Source of the DNA: Avena insularis
Taxonomy: Eukaryota; Streptophyta; Magnoliopsida; Poales; Poaceae
Assembly: GCA_023614405.1 (NCBI GenBank)
Contig: CM042688.1
Coordinates: 439,818,028 to 439,882,027, forward strand
Direction of reading: 5' to 3'
DNA length: 64,000 bases
In this document: positions 23,501 to 34,254 of the stretch, piece after piece
Position numbering within the stretch: position 1 is the stretch's first letter
Layout: every line of letters starts with the position of its first letter
Program-made: the position numbers and the translations under genes
The notes under the pieces: generated by a model
What the model was told of the DNA's origin: nothing
The model's input: the letters and a program-made list of their open reading frames with translations, nothing else
Databases searched by the model: none

Positions 23501-24536
23501 AGAAACACAAATGGTTTATGATGGTGAAAATGTTGAGGCATGAGCCTTAGCCCTTTTATAAAACTGATGGTTGGGTTCGGGTGCGATACCATTCCAATTT
23601 TACTATACAACCACAATACCTGAATTGGGTAAGGCTTAGCCGGAAGTTTATATGCATTACTATTAGTTCCCTCGCGGGAGAGGTTTGAGCTGAGGCTACC
23701 TCTCAATGTTGTCCACCTATGCAGTGCCCAAGATGACAGATGGTCATGGTTGGGAGGCCATGCTCATAGGATAGGTGCTTATACTAGGGTGTGTAAAGGA
23801 AAGGTTATGTTTGATTATCTGCATACTAAGTATGATGATTTAGGGTTATCCTTGACAGATGTATCGAATCTTGTGGTGAAAGTGTACCACCTCTGCAGAG
23901 TGTCAAACTATTCGAATAGCCGCGTCCGCAGTTATGGCCAGTTGGAGTGGCCATACTGTTTTATTGTCAGATGTTTTCAAAACAACTTATGAAATGAATT
24001 GTGACATGACTTGACCACAACAGAGTTGTGACTATGACAATTAAGTTCCCACTTAAGTGCTTTTTCAAACTTCTTTTATCTTTCTTTGTTTCTAAACTCA
24101 GCTTAGGTTTCATACTTAACTTTACAACTAAACTTAGAGTTAGCATTTACACTAGAACTATACTACTTGTTAGTGGTAGTTTGCGAGTACTTAAAGAGTA
24201 CTCATGGCTTTTGTCCCTGGCTATTCCTATGGCCACACTATGAAGGAGATCACCAAGATGAAGGACAGCAGGATGGCTACGATAACTAGGACTATCTCCC
24301 ATCGTCAGCATTGCCTATGACTCTGAAGATGGACCCCACCGCTATGCTATTTATTCCGATGTTTGATTGTACTAAGACTGGATCATGAGATCCTTATTTG
24401 TGTAAGACTTTATTGATGGTTTGTAATGGATGATGTACTATATTATCCAATCTGTTATGTCTCGCAAAAATGGTAATCCTGGGATTGCGAGGTATGGCAT
24501 AACAGGCATCTGGGATTAAAAATCCGGGTGTTGACA
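20551..24536 (+). mobile_element. E6: solo LTR of a long-LTR Ty3/gypsy element
   Basis: 3986 bp from TGTAACATCCC to GGGTGTTGACA, flanked by TCATC on both sides (20546-20550, 24537-24541). No primer site, polypurine tract or coding domain lies inside, so this is one LTR left after LTR-LTR recombination. It contains a TATA box (21802-21808) in a GC-rich block (21190-22140), and near 23886-23940 a block shared with the LTRs of E7, E8 and E11 ('ctctgcagagtgt' and 'ccgcgtccgcagttatgg'). By that block and its ends it is likely Tekay-like. Confidence 0.85.
21802..21808 (+). promoter_or_regulatory. TATA box in E6
   Basis: TATATAA followed by 'ggagccctcccc' and a CT-rich leader-like stretch. Likely the LTR promoter; the setting resembles the box at 6762. 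Confidence 0.55.
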
Positions 24537-25696
24537 TCATCTCCATCCCTAGATCGGGAGGGATCTGAAGCTCTTCCCGGCACCCTGCCAGAGAGGGGAA
24601 TTCACCATGGAGGCCTTCTTCATCATCATGCAAGCCTCCAGTGTGATGCGTGAGTAGTTCATCTCTAGACTACGGGTCCATGTAGTAGCTATATGGCTGG
24701 TTCTCCTCCGTTGTGTTATCATGTTTAGATCTTGTGAGCACCGTTCATGATCAAGATCATCTATTTGTAATTCTACATGTTGTGTTTGTGGGGATCCGAT
24801 GGATATTGAGATACTATTTCAGATTGATTATTGATTCTATCATGTCTTTGTTATTTGTGATCTTGCATGCTTTCTGTTGTTAGTAGCTATCTTGGCCAAG
24901 TAGATGCTAGCAACTCCAAGAGTTAGTATTTATGCTCGATAGTGGGTTCATGCCTCTGGTAATCTGGGGAAGTGATAGAAATCTCTAAGGTACTAGATGT
25001 GTTGTTGCTACTAGGGAGAAAACAACAATCCTTTGTTCATAGAACAATCGTATTGTTTACTTTACATGCAATTCGTAATGCGATTATCCATTGCGTGCAA
25101 CTTCGTACTGGAGGGGGTTCGGATGATAACCTGAAGGTGGATTATTAGTCATAGATGCAGTTGGATGGCGGTCTATGTATAATGTTGTAATGCCCAATCA
25201 AATCTCAAAGGAGTCAAGATGAGTAGTATATGCTTGTATGCTTTCTCGATGTTTGTCAATTTCCCCGCTGTAATTTGTTCACCCGGCATGTTATCTATCT
25301 TAAGGAGAGCCACCTCTAGTGAACTATGGACCCCGGTCCTTTCTTTTACTTTCAATCTACAAACAAACTGTTTACTGCTTTGTGTTTACTTTCTGCAAAC
25401 TATTACTTCCTTCCATTCGATACATTCAATCCTTTGTTTTCAGCAAAACCGGTGAGATTGACAACCTCATCGCAAGTTGGGGGCAAAGTTTCGTGGTTGT
25501 GTTGTGCAGGTCTCCATGTTGCTACTAGCACTGGTAGTGCTCCCTGCCAAGGCTCAGCTAGCAACACCTTTGGGGTGTTTCCTTGCTCCTACTGGATTGA
25601 TAACCTTGGTTTCGTACTGAGGGAAAACATGATGTTGTGCTCATCATACCTTCCTCTTGGGGTTCCCCAACGAGCTCGATATATTTTGGGCCATCA

Positions 25697-26086
25697 GGCA
25701 CCCATAGAGGATACTGCCTCTAGAAGCCACCTCCGAAGGTCACCTGACGAGGCGCGGCATCCACAAGCCCCCTCCTCGCGAGGCCTCGCCTTCTGGCACC
25801 AAACCATGGACAGGCCTAGAGGGAGACAGGCAAGGCCCACCGGCCGTTGCCAGCTTCGCCGAATCGGATCTCCACCATGAATATCAAAACTCCAAGCATC
25901 ACAACAAAAATATGCAAAGGGAGAAATAACAAGCACAAAGGTTCTCTTATAGACATCCATGATGGTCTTCAATTACAAACCTAGCCACAAGATAGGAAAC
26001 TAGAGGCAACCATGGCCCCTGTGCTAACGAGGGCGTGCAAGCCTCGGCGATGATGCCATGGCCGCGTCTCGGACCCCCTATCCCCT
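25697..26086 (+). other. E3 internal DNA right of the E4 insertion
   Basis: Begins with the second GGCAC. It joins with 10791-11083 once E4 is removed. It would be the 3' untranslated side of the antisense B3-like ORF. No gene is seen. Confidence 0.5.
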
Positions 26087-26695
26087 TTAGAGGTACCGGG
26101 GGTAATCTACATGGCACGACATGGGTTCATACACCACCACCGTGCAGCCTTTCTCGGTGTTGTGGCGGAACCTCATCACTGAGCCGTGTTCGATCTCGTG
26201 GTTGTGGATGAAGATCTTCCAACCCAAGGCGAGATACGCCTCCCCGGGTGCGGGAATCTCAAGCTCCATGGCCCACCAGCCACCACCCCCCGAATGCCTC
26301 AGTGGCACAGATTCCTGGAGATCGGCCCCTGCAGTAAGGACGAAGCGTGACAGGAGTCGTACCTTGGTGGACTAGTCGTCGTCCTTTAGGACTAGGACGA
26401 AGTCAATGACCAGCTCGGGCTCGCCTCGGCCTTTGACTTTGTTCCCAGATTGGGATGGGCTGACCCTCGAGCTGGAATGGTGGTGCTGATAGCCACAGCC
26501 CACACACACTCGGCCACGCCTCCCGAGAGTGTTCCTCCCTGCAGTCGTAGTGGCTTGAGCAGAGGTCCTTTCCGAGTACATGTGCCAGCCACTGCCCCGC
26601 GGCCGGCCCTGGCCTCGCTTAGCCGAAGGGGTCGCTTCTGCTAACGTCGCCACGACCTTCCCTTTCTCGGAGCCTGAGAAGCGCTTGGGCGCCAT
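26087..26695 (-). pseudogene. E3 antisense ORF with B3-like DNA-binding domain, one stop
   Basis: Minus-strand frame starting at MAPKRFSGSEKG (codon 26693-26695) and ending at 26087, about 200 codons with one TAG at 26372-26374. The N-terminus has a basic stretch with an AT-hook-like core (KRGQGRPRGSG) and a Ser/His-rich linker. From DFVLVLKDDD on it resembles the B3-type domains of grass proteins: an LLSRF strand, then GWKIFIHNHEIEHGSVMRFRH, where W, F, the Gly after the Glu/His turn and the final F match the B3 pattern, then a VVVYE strand. It runs opposite to gag, between the array and the 3' LTR. Function in the element is unknown; it may be captured host DNA. The B3 call is my own pattern match. 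Confidence 0.6.
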
Positions 26696-27063
26696 TGGGG
26701 GATAAGCCCTCGCGCAAGTGCATCGCAAGGGGGAAGGGAAGTAATGGCATAGGGAAAGGAGTTCACGCTTTCACGCCCAGGTATAAATGGGGTCAGTTGA
26801 AAATACATATCGCTGCCCCGAGCATGCGGTACAACTGGGAGGCCCCGCGCGCCATCACATCGTGGGAACAACTCCCAGGGTGGGGGCGACATGCCCAAGA
26901 TTCACGGTTAAAGAACTCTCAACCTCTTCAAATCCACGGCTAGGATGAGGGCATGGGCGGTCCATGTTGACCAAACCGGCACTAGGGCCCGCCAACCGTC
27001 CTAGGCCGCTTGCCCCTTCGAGCCCATCAAGGGACACGTGCAGGACAAATACCCGGGGGCTCC
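26696..27063 (-). other. Region upstream of the E3 antisense ORF, up to the 3' LTR
   Basis: About 370 bp. It would hold the leader and promoter of the minus-strand ORF, but no clear TATA box is seen on that strand. A weak polypurine tract (acccgggggctcc) lies at its right end next to the LTR, of the kind common before Tat LTRs. Confidence 0.45.
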
Positions 27064-27939
27064 TGTCGGGCCCTGGCAACCGGGGTGCCACGTCCCTATG
27101 GTTAGTAGTCCCAGTGCCTCAAAGTGACATGCCTTCGAGAGGCTACAATACCGTCGGAGACAAGCACCGTCGGGTGAACCCTTGTGAGGGTCCACTGCGC
27201 GAGGAGACTCTCCCCCTGGAGGCACCATCGCGGAGCCCAACTTAGGGTTCCCCAGGGGACACTCCGGGGCTTATCAGTAACTTCACCAGGCGGCCAGCAG
27301 GTGGGGCAAATCCCGACAAGGGTCATAGTCACCTCGCGCCCTCTATTCGCCTTGGTAAAAGAAGGTCCGGTCCGCCCCCCCCCCCTTTTCTGCAGCAGAA
27401 GGATAGACGACCTCAGTGTGGCAGGCACACCACCTTGCCGATTTGGTGCAAGAGAGATAGCGGGCAGCACCGGACAAGGACGAACAAGGAAAAGGAAGGC
27501 CATTTTACCAGCAGATGGAGAAGCACTTGGTGTCCAAGAGTCGGTCTACCAAAAAGCGGCCTTCTAGACTAGGACCTCGGCAAACGGCACTGTGGTGACC
27601 CTTCCCGCCCATGGACCGGGGGAAGAGGCCCGACGCCGCCCTATATAATGAGCCCTTGTCCTACCTTGGAAGGGACATGTCCTTGAGGGATAAAACCCTA
27701 GGCTTTCATTCTCCATTATACCCTCACGAAGCACACGAGCAATACAACCAAGCAGGAGTAGGGGTTTTACCTCCTTACAAGGGTCCTAAACCTAGGTAAA
27801 AACCCCGTGTCACCTCTCTACCATGTGCTTTCTCCATCGCCGTCGCTGTCGCCGGGTTCTCTAGGAGTCACGTGTTCAGCCCCCTCTCGAACCCAGGGGT
27901 CGTTGGACCCTAGTTCCTTCGCGGGACAAATCTCCGACA
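27064..27939 (+). repeat. E3 3' LTR
   Basis: 876 bp, TGTCGGGCCC to CTCCGACA, aligning with 6193-7059. It has a TATA box at 27642-27648 and a run of ten or more C near 27377. No primer site follows; instead the E2 antisense ORF resumes. Confidence 0.85.
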
Positions 27940-29199
27940 TAGCTTGGATCTCCCCTCCAGTGTCGTTGTGATCCGGGTTAAGAGTGCTAGGAAGGCACCA
28001 TCCGTGGTGGCATCGGCAAGAGGCCCGGTGTAGAAGTCAGTCACCCTGAAGTCCTAGAGAGTGGCGGCCGCGTGCTTGGGAAGAGCTTGGTACATCTTGC
28101 ACCACTCCTTCTCTAGCACACGGAGGTCCCGCTCCACCTTGTCATGCAAGTCCCAACACTTCTGGAGCTCTTGGAGGGAAATTTGAAACTCCTTCAAGGC
28201 ATCCAGATCGGCGAGAGCCTAGGCTAGACGTTCCTCTGCCCTGCGAAGGGAGCCTTCCAACTTCTCCTTCTTCTACAGGAAGTGCGCCTCTTGAGTCTTG
28301 GATTTCCCTTGCCATTCCTCACGGAGGGCCTGGCGAAGCTGCGAGAGTATCCCCTCATTGTATTTCTTCATCTACTTCCGCTCCACGGTAACCTTGGCCT
28401 AGCAGCGGTGGATGCGCTCGTCGGTATTCACGCTGCAGCGGTCGACATCAAGCGTACACTCCTCGACCTTCTGGTGGGATATCCCTAGCTAGGCCTCCAG
28501 CGCCTCTAGGTGGCTCCTCTCCAGCTGAGCCTCGTCCTCACGAAGCCGGACTTCCTCCTCACGGAGGGCCACGCCCCGCTCCCTCTGGGCAACCCTCCGG
28601 TGATCTTCTTTGACCTCTCGCTCGGAGAAGGCGAGTGTGCAGTCATGCACGGAAAGGTCGTGAGAGGCACGGGCCAGGTCCCCGGAGGAGGCCCCTTCCA
28701 CTCTAGAGGGTGGTACCCGGCCCCCGGTCGATGTGGAAGTCCCTCCGTCTTCCCGAGGCACCTCCACGAGGGCCAGGTCGCCTCCGGAGCTCGTTGTACT
28801 GCTGCAGGCTCCCCACTGCTCTCGAGCCTGGTCGAGAGCGGCCCCCTCCAAGTGAAGACGATGCCATGCCCCGGCCAGGCGATGATCCTCCATGGCGATA
28901 TTAGCAAGGAACCAATTGAGCCCGACACGAGCGGATGCCACAACACCATGCAAGCACTCGAACTTGCCAAGGGAGGCACCCACGGGGACCAACAAAGTTA
29001 GCACGCTTGGTCTCGCATCCTCGAGGTCTCAGGGGCTTCCCTCACCGGGTTCCCCTGGTCACCATGGATTGGTGATGGCGTCAAGACCTGCGTGCCCATA
29101 GGGTCTTCGAGTGGTGGATCACCATCACCCCCTCAGACCACCTCTGAGTCGGGATGACCCTCGTCAGCAGAATAGTCCCTCGCTTCGCCCCTCACATGG
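27940..29199 (-). pseudogene. E2 antisense ORF, N-terminal and coiled-coil part
   Basis: Minus-strand reading continues from the part at 5849-6192. Open runs (28489-29004 and several shorter ones) share one main reading frame broken by single stops. The protein is Ala/Glu/Arg/Leu-rich with long heptad-like helices (for example REEEVRLREDEAQLERSH), so a coiled coil is likely. Its upstream end is cut by E7 at 29200. Long helical antisense proteins are seen in grass Tat elements. What it does is unknown. Confidence 0.65.
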
Positions 29200-32100
29200 T
29201 GTAACACCCCAGAATTAGGATCCAACGAAGGGTAGAACTAGGAATCTAAGTTTGTGCATGCATGCATTTGCAAAAATCAGGGTAAATTTTTCACCAAACA
29301 AAAACCTAAAGGGATCAGAGTTTCTTTCACTAACTGGAGGTAGAAATAGCTCTTGTTAGTGATTGCTATGAATTTTGACATGACCTTTAGGAATTATTGA
29401 GTCTTTGGGGAAGTTATTTTGAATTCAAGTTTGAAATTTAAATAAATTTGAAAGTATTTGAAAATTAGAAGTTAGTAATATTGAATTGTTTTCCAAAATA
29501 CCTAATTAAAATTGTTTGATTAAATTATAGATATATTAAACAACAATAAGGATTTAAGACAAGGAAAATTAAATAAGAAATGAATTCTTATTTCCTCATT
29601 CCATAATAATATTACAAATGGTGATAAATACACCAAAAATAGAATATTACAGAGAATAGAAATAAAACTTTATTAACTTATAATAATATCTTTACAAGAT
29701 TCTATACAGAAAGAATAAAAAGAAGGTTATAATTAAAACCTATACTACATATCTACTCCTATACTAAATCTTGTATATCTAGATCTTGTTCCTGCAAATA
29801 AGATAAAACAACTAAAAGGAAAATAAATGGTTAGTTAGTTAGTTTTACTCTCAGTGGTGAATAGTGAAGTGCACTTTTCATATTACATCACAGAGTAATA
29901 AAAAGAGGGGCAAGTTTCACCAGGGCAGTAACTAGTAAAAGGGTAACATGTGAAGATTATTTCAGTTGATCTGATCCACAACCAGGCCACATGACCAGAC
30001 CACACAGCTAGACAGCTTAGTCACCAAAATGCATGGATCATCCTGTCAAAATAGCAGTAGAAGTACAAGCACTCAAACAGAGCACCCAGTCGAAGCACAG
30101 CTACAGGGTACTCATTTCTCCTTCTCAAGCACACACTCAGAGCTCATTGAGCTTGCCAAAGCCTTAACAAATCCATCAATCAGTTTACCAAATCAACCAC
30201 CAGCTCACCACAAGATGGTGACATAAGGAAGGGGTGGTGCAGGAGGATAGCAAGGGAAAGTTCAAGATCACACGAGACGACTAGGAGGAGCAAGGGCAGC
30301 ACCAGGAGGTGCAGGCCCAGATCAAGACAACGGCCACAAGCAACACCATCACAGCACCAGCAAGCAACCTATGTGGTCAGTTATACAAAACCATCACATG
30401 CTAAATCTCATATGAGCATGTGTTGTTTCATATTTGATCTTCTCGAAAAAGCACCCAAGTGGGGTGTATCCATCACAGAAGAGATTAAAGAAGCCAAATT
30501 ACCTATCTTAGCAAACCACTCCAAGATCTCAGTCTAGGCATCATTGATCTTGGAGAATAAAACCTACTTATACATCCACATAGACAACAGCTTTAACTAA
30601 ATGTTTCTGGGCACATCCAATGGATGGCAGCACCTCAAAAATTAGTTCCTCTTAAAGCTCTATAGTACACAACATGGATTATCAAATAATTTTCTCAAAG
30701 GCTATAAGAATCATTGTCTTAAACTGATTACCAAAGCACACTTGAGAGGGAAACATTAGATAAAAACATTAGTTTCTATCGATCATTACCTTAGACCAGC
30801 ATCACATGCTAATTTATCCAATAGAATGTTCTGCAACTTTCAGACACTATAGAACATAAATAGAAAACAGGCCAGTATCTGGATGAAGCCTGTGTACCAC
30901 TCAAATGAGGGTGTCACAAGAGCCCATCCTAACCAAGAAGTTTCTAACAGAGATTCCATAATAAAATGCTTTCAAAAGAACACTTAATCATTTTCCTAAG
31001 ATAACAATTAAGAATCATATTTGACACCTCTGTATTCTATCATCTGCAATTATCAGAGAGTAATTGGATTAGATATTCAACTCCAATTCTTTCATACCAA
31101 ACCATATCAACAATAACCGGAGAACTAATCTCAATCCAGATCACTAGCCATGATGTCACCAATCCAATACAGGACAGTAAGTAAAAGTTCAGTTTATATC
31201 TTACTGACAGAAATAACTATCAACACGGAGAACCACAGTATAACAGTGAACCCTACACAATTAGATTCAATGGGAAACCACTTCAGATAAACATGGCATA
31301 AAGGGATGAACCCTAGTGCCATGGACAGATATAATTAGGGTTCATATATTGCAAACACTCAGAGGGTAGAAAGGTAAGCCAGAGAATAAGAGATGGAGAG
31401 GAGAACAACTCACCCATGGTCCTCGCTGAAGTTAGAAGAGGAAGCAGAATCACCGGCGAGCGCACACGGAGGCACGGGGAGCACCCAAGGGTGCTGTAAC
31501 CCGCGCCAAGCCATGGCACGGTGGCCACAGCCACATGGGCAGCAGCGGCGGCACCAAAGGACCGCCAGAAGGCCAGCACAGCACCACCGGGGCGGCGGAA
31601 CTCCACATCACCGGCAACCCCCAAACCGAAGGGTTCGGGATGGAATCAGCCTGAACGGGAGAGGGGTCTGGAGACGAATCGAATAGGACCAGATGGCGTC
31701 GTCTACCTCTCCACACACCATGGTGGCGGTTGGAGTAGCTCAGGGAGGCCGGAATGAAGCGATGATAGCGTCAGCATCGCGACAGCCCTGCGAGGACGAG
31801 GCAGTAGGGGAACGAGAGAGAGAATGGGAGAAACCGAGTGGTACTGGGCCGCTCAGGGCAGAGGGGTTTGACCAGCCCAGATGGGCCGAGTCAGGGTTGG
31901 GCCAGCCCAATGGGCTAGGTCCAGTTTAAAAGGAAAAGCCTAATTAAATTGTTAAATGACTAAAATACCCCTAGGACTTAAATGGTTCTAAGAAATAAAA
32001 TAAAAATCCTAAAAATATGAATATAATATCAATGGACTCGTAGAAATGTCCTCTATTCAAGAAAAATAACAAATGGAATTTTAGGTAATTAAATTTTCAA

Positions 32101-34037
32101 TTATTATTATGAAAGTATATATTCATTTGGAATTTTATAAAAATATACCAAACACATAAAATTGAATAAAATTCATTCTTACTATTCTAAAAGGGAGTGC
32201 TATTATAGAAAAATGCTCGTTTGTATTTGTGAAAGGTAAATTAAGTGCGATAAAAATAAAGTATTATTTCCTTAAAGGAATTTGAGTTAAATATTTAAAA
32301 AGAGATAAAAACTAAATAAATTCAATTTTAAACTCTTATAATAATACTAGTCATTATAAAAATACTAAATATAATGTTTATGAAAAATTCAAAGACTTTA
32401 AGTAATACTTTTCTTTTAATTAAAGAAAATAGCAAACTTTTACTAAGAGGGTAAAACACACAAATAAGCAAATAATAAAACATTGCATGAAATTACTATG
32501 CATTGCATATTGCTTCTTTAAATATTGTCCTTACCGGGAAATAATGGTTCTCTGTAGAAACTGGAGCTCAAGGTCAGGTGGAAGCATCCGACTTCACTAC
32601 CTTGCAGTCACAAGGCATGTTCATCACTTGCTCATGTCTTTTGAAGAGTCTTTATCAAAGATATTGCAAATGGTGTGTTATCATCTATGATCTGGAGAAA
32701 GAAAATATTATCTTCTCTAATAAATAAGATGTGGTTATCATCCTAAGTGATGATAAATTTAAGATTGGCAATGGAACTTAGGTTTCCAATTGCACAATCA
32801 CCATAGGATTAACAACCCATGACATTAGTGATTCTAGCACCGTATATTACGCGTTAACCATGAGATTTGTAATGGGACAGAGAAGTCAGCTGGACCTTCT
32901 TCCTTTCATATGTAGGCAAGATGACCTTATGGTGAAACTGTGATTCCTTGTGCAGATCCAGCATATGGGTGGGCACCCTTAGGCCCCACGGTTTTGGTAT
33001 CTAGATTATCTGTGAGCGGCTGCCGAAGGTATAGTCAGACCTTCATGGAGCTTGCCAGGGGCATAACCGGCTCATAGAGTCTTTGGGAACTCATCAAGGT
33101 TGTAGCTTGCCCGAAAGGAGGCTTAACAGAGATGTAGCTCGCCCGAAGGATCATGCAGACATATGGGGTCACGGAGAGGGGCAGTGATTGTCTTGGCTCA
33201 CCTACTGGGCCGCACATCACGGAATTGTGGACGGGAAAGTATACCCGGTTGTGCAACAAGGAGTTGATCTCTCATGGGTACATCAATGCACCTCTGCAGA
33301 GTGTAAGAATTGTAACTTGTTACTCCCTGTTCTGGGAAGGAGCTATGAACGCGGTAGGAAAGGAACTCCATGAAGTTCTGGTCAACCTGTGAAGGCTGGT
33401 GGGCATAGTTTTTTATAATAAAAACAACCTTTGAAGAAACGTTTATGAAAACTGCATAATGCCAAGGACTGATAGTCCGATGTGGTAGATAGAGCATCAA
33501 ATTTCCCACCTTGCATATAATGAACTTGCTGGGTAACGCTGTTACTCACCCTTTCCTTTGAACCCCCTGCTTAGACTCTGAGGAGCCAAAAGACACTTCG
33601 ATGTACTTGGCTGAAGGGCAAGAGGATGTCTACTACGAGGAGCTAGACTTGTCTAGAGGAGTGGAAGGGGTGGTCTATGAAATACGCTATGGAGTGGAGG
33701 GCAATGAGTCCGAGTAGTTGCCTTAGTTATTAGTAAACCTATTGAGCTGAGCAGCCTAAACCTTATAAAATACGTTGTTGAGCTCAATTCGGAGTATGAG
33801 TTTGAACTTTGTATCTTCCGCTGAAACTACTTAAGTTTGGTTTGTAATTTTGTATCACTTGAAGTTTGGAACTTCTGGTTTTGTAATAATAATGAAGTGT
33901 GTATGTTTGTAATGTGGACCTGCAATGTTTCTGTTGTACCACTCTGAGGGATGTGATATTTACAGAATGGTGTTCTACGGGTGTCATGTCAACGACTATA
34001 GTGTACTAAACATGCAGTGGTATGCTAGGTCACCGCA
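29200..34037 (+). repeat. E7 5' LTR
   Basis: 4838 bp from TGTAACACCCC to CACCGCA. The first 2.6 kb match 40284-42885 closely. A GC-rich block (31390-31930) reads, on the minus strand, like a gene leader with GGCCCA motifs and CT-rich runs. A conserved block (33286-33355) is shared with the other long LTRs here. Most of the rest is AT-rich with no gene. Confidence 0.85.
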
Positions 34038-34039
34038 GC

Positions 34040-34051
34040 TGGTATCAGAGC
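34040..34051 (+). promoter_or_regulatory. E7 primer-binding site (Met type)
   Basis: TGGTATCAGAGC, two bases after the LTR end; complementary to the 3' end of initiator tRNA-Met, as in most chromoviruses. Confidence 0.9.
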
Positions 34052-34254
34052 AATTGCTTTGACGTTAGGTTGGAAACCTAGTAAAGGGAACTACCTGTAG
34101 GAGTCTAGGAGCAACGGTAAAGAGTTCTCTAGATTATATGATGAATATTCAACTAGGAATATTTCGTTATATTTTTTTAGAGCGATAATTCTTTATTATG
34201 ATGCATCATTATAATTAATGGATACTAATTATGAATATTTTCTATACAGTGGAA

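Larger units (their letters stand above)
11084..25696 (+). mobile_element. E4: Athila-like element with perfect GGCAC TSD, partly replaced by E5
   Basis: Two LTRs of the same subfamily (11084-12660 and 20109-25696, the latter holding E6) are flanked by GGCAC on both sides (11079-11083 and 25697-25701). The only own internal DNA is 12661-13134, with primer sites and the first codons of gag. The rest of E4's interior is missing; its place is taken by E5. It is inserted in the 3' region of E3. Confidence 0.9.
20109..25696 (+). repeat. E4 3' LTR, split by E6
   Basis: The LTR is 20109-20550 plus 24542-25696, about 1.6 kb once E6 and one copy of its duplication are set aside. It ends GGGCCATCA and is followed by GGCAC, the partner of the site at 11079-11083. 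At sites that separate E4 from E5 LTRs (from about position 100 on) it is E4-like. Its first 60 bases match E5 and E10 rather than the E4 5' LTR, but there the E4 5' LTR may simply have mutated. Confidence 0.85.
6193..27939 (+). mobile_element. E3: Tat-like Ty3/gypsy element, non-autonomous, with two LTRs
   Basis: It is bounded by LTRs at 6193-7059 and 27064-27939 and flanked by GAGCT (6188-6192) and TAGCT (27940-27944), a target duplication with one change. A primer site follows the 5' LTR. The coding part holds gag and protease in one frame (7109-9259), then a tandem array, an antisense B3-like ORF and a weak polypurine tract. No RT, RNase H or integrase is seen, so it would have needed enzymes from a partner. 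E4 is inserted at 11084. It sits inside the antisense ORF of E2. Confidence 0.85.
3405..29199 (+). mobile_element. E2: Tat-like Ty3/gypsy element, host of E3, interrupted on both sides
   Basis: The oldest layer visible here. Its pieces are 3405-6192 and 27940-29199; the DNA between is the later insertion E3. In order it has a gag (3405-4199, cut on the left by E1), GC-rich 3' non-coding DNA with a tandem array, and a long antisense ORF (5849-6192 plus 27940-29199). No protease, RT or integrase lies between gag and the array, so this copy is gag-only or internally deleted. It is cut on the right by E7 at 29200. Both LTRs are outside the window or lost. Tat-clade elements are known for tandem repeats and extra ORFs in the region before the 3' LTR, and both fit. 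Confidence 0.7.

Noticed and set aside
28510..29001. Plus-strand 163-codon ORF
   Set aside because: It overlaps the better supported minus-strand coiled-coil frame, which is continuous with the part left of E3.
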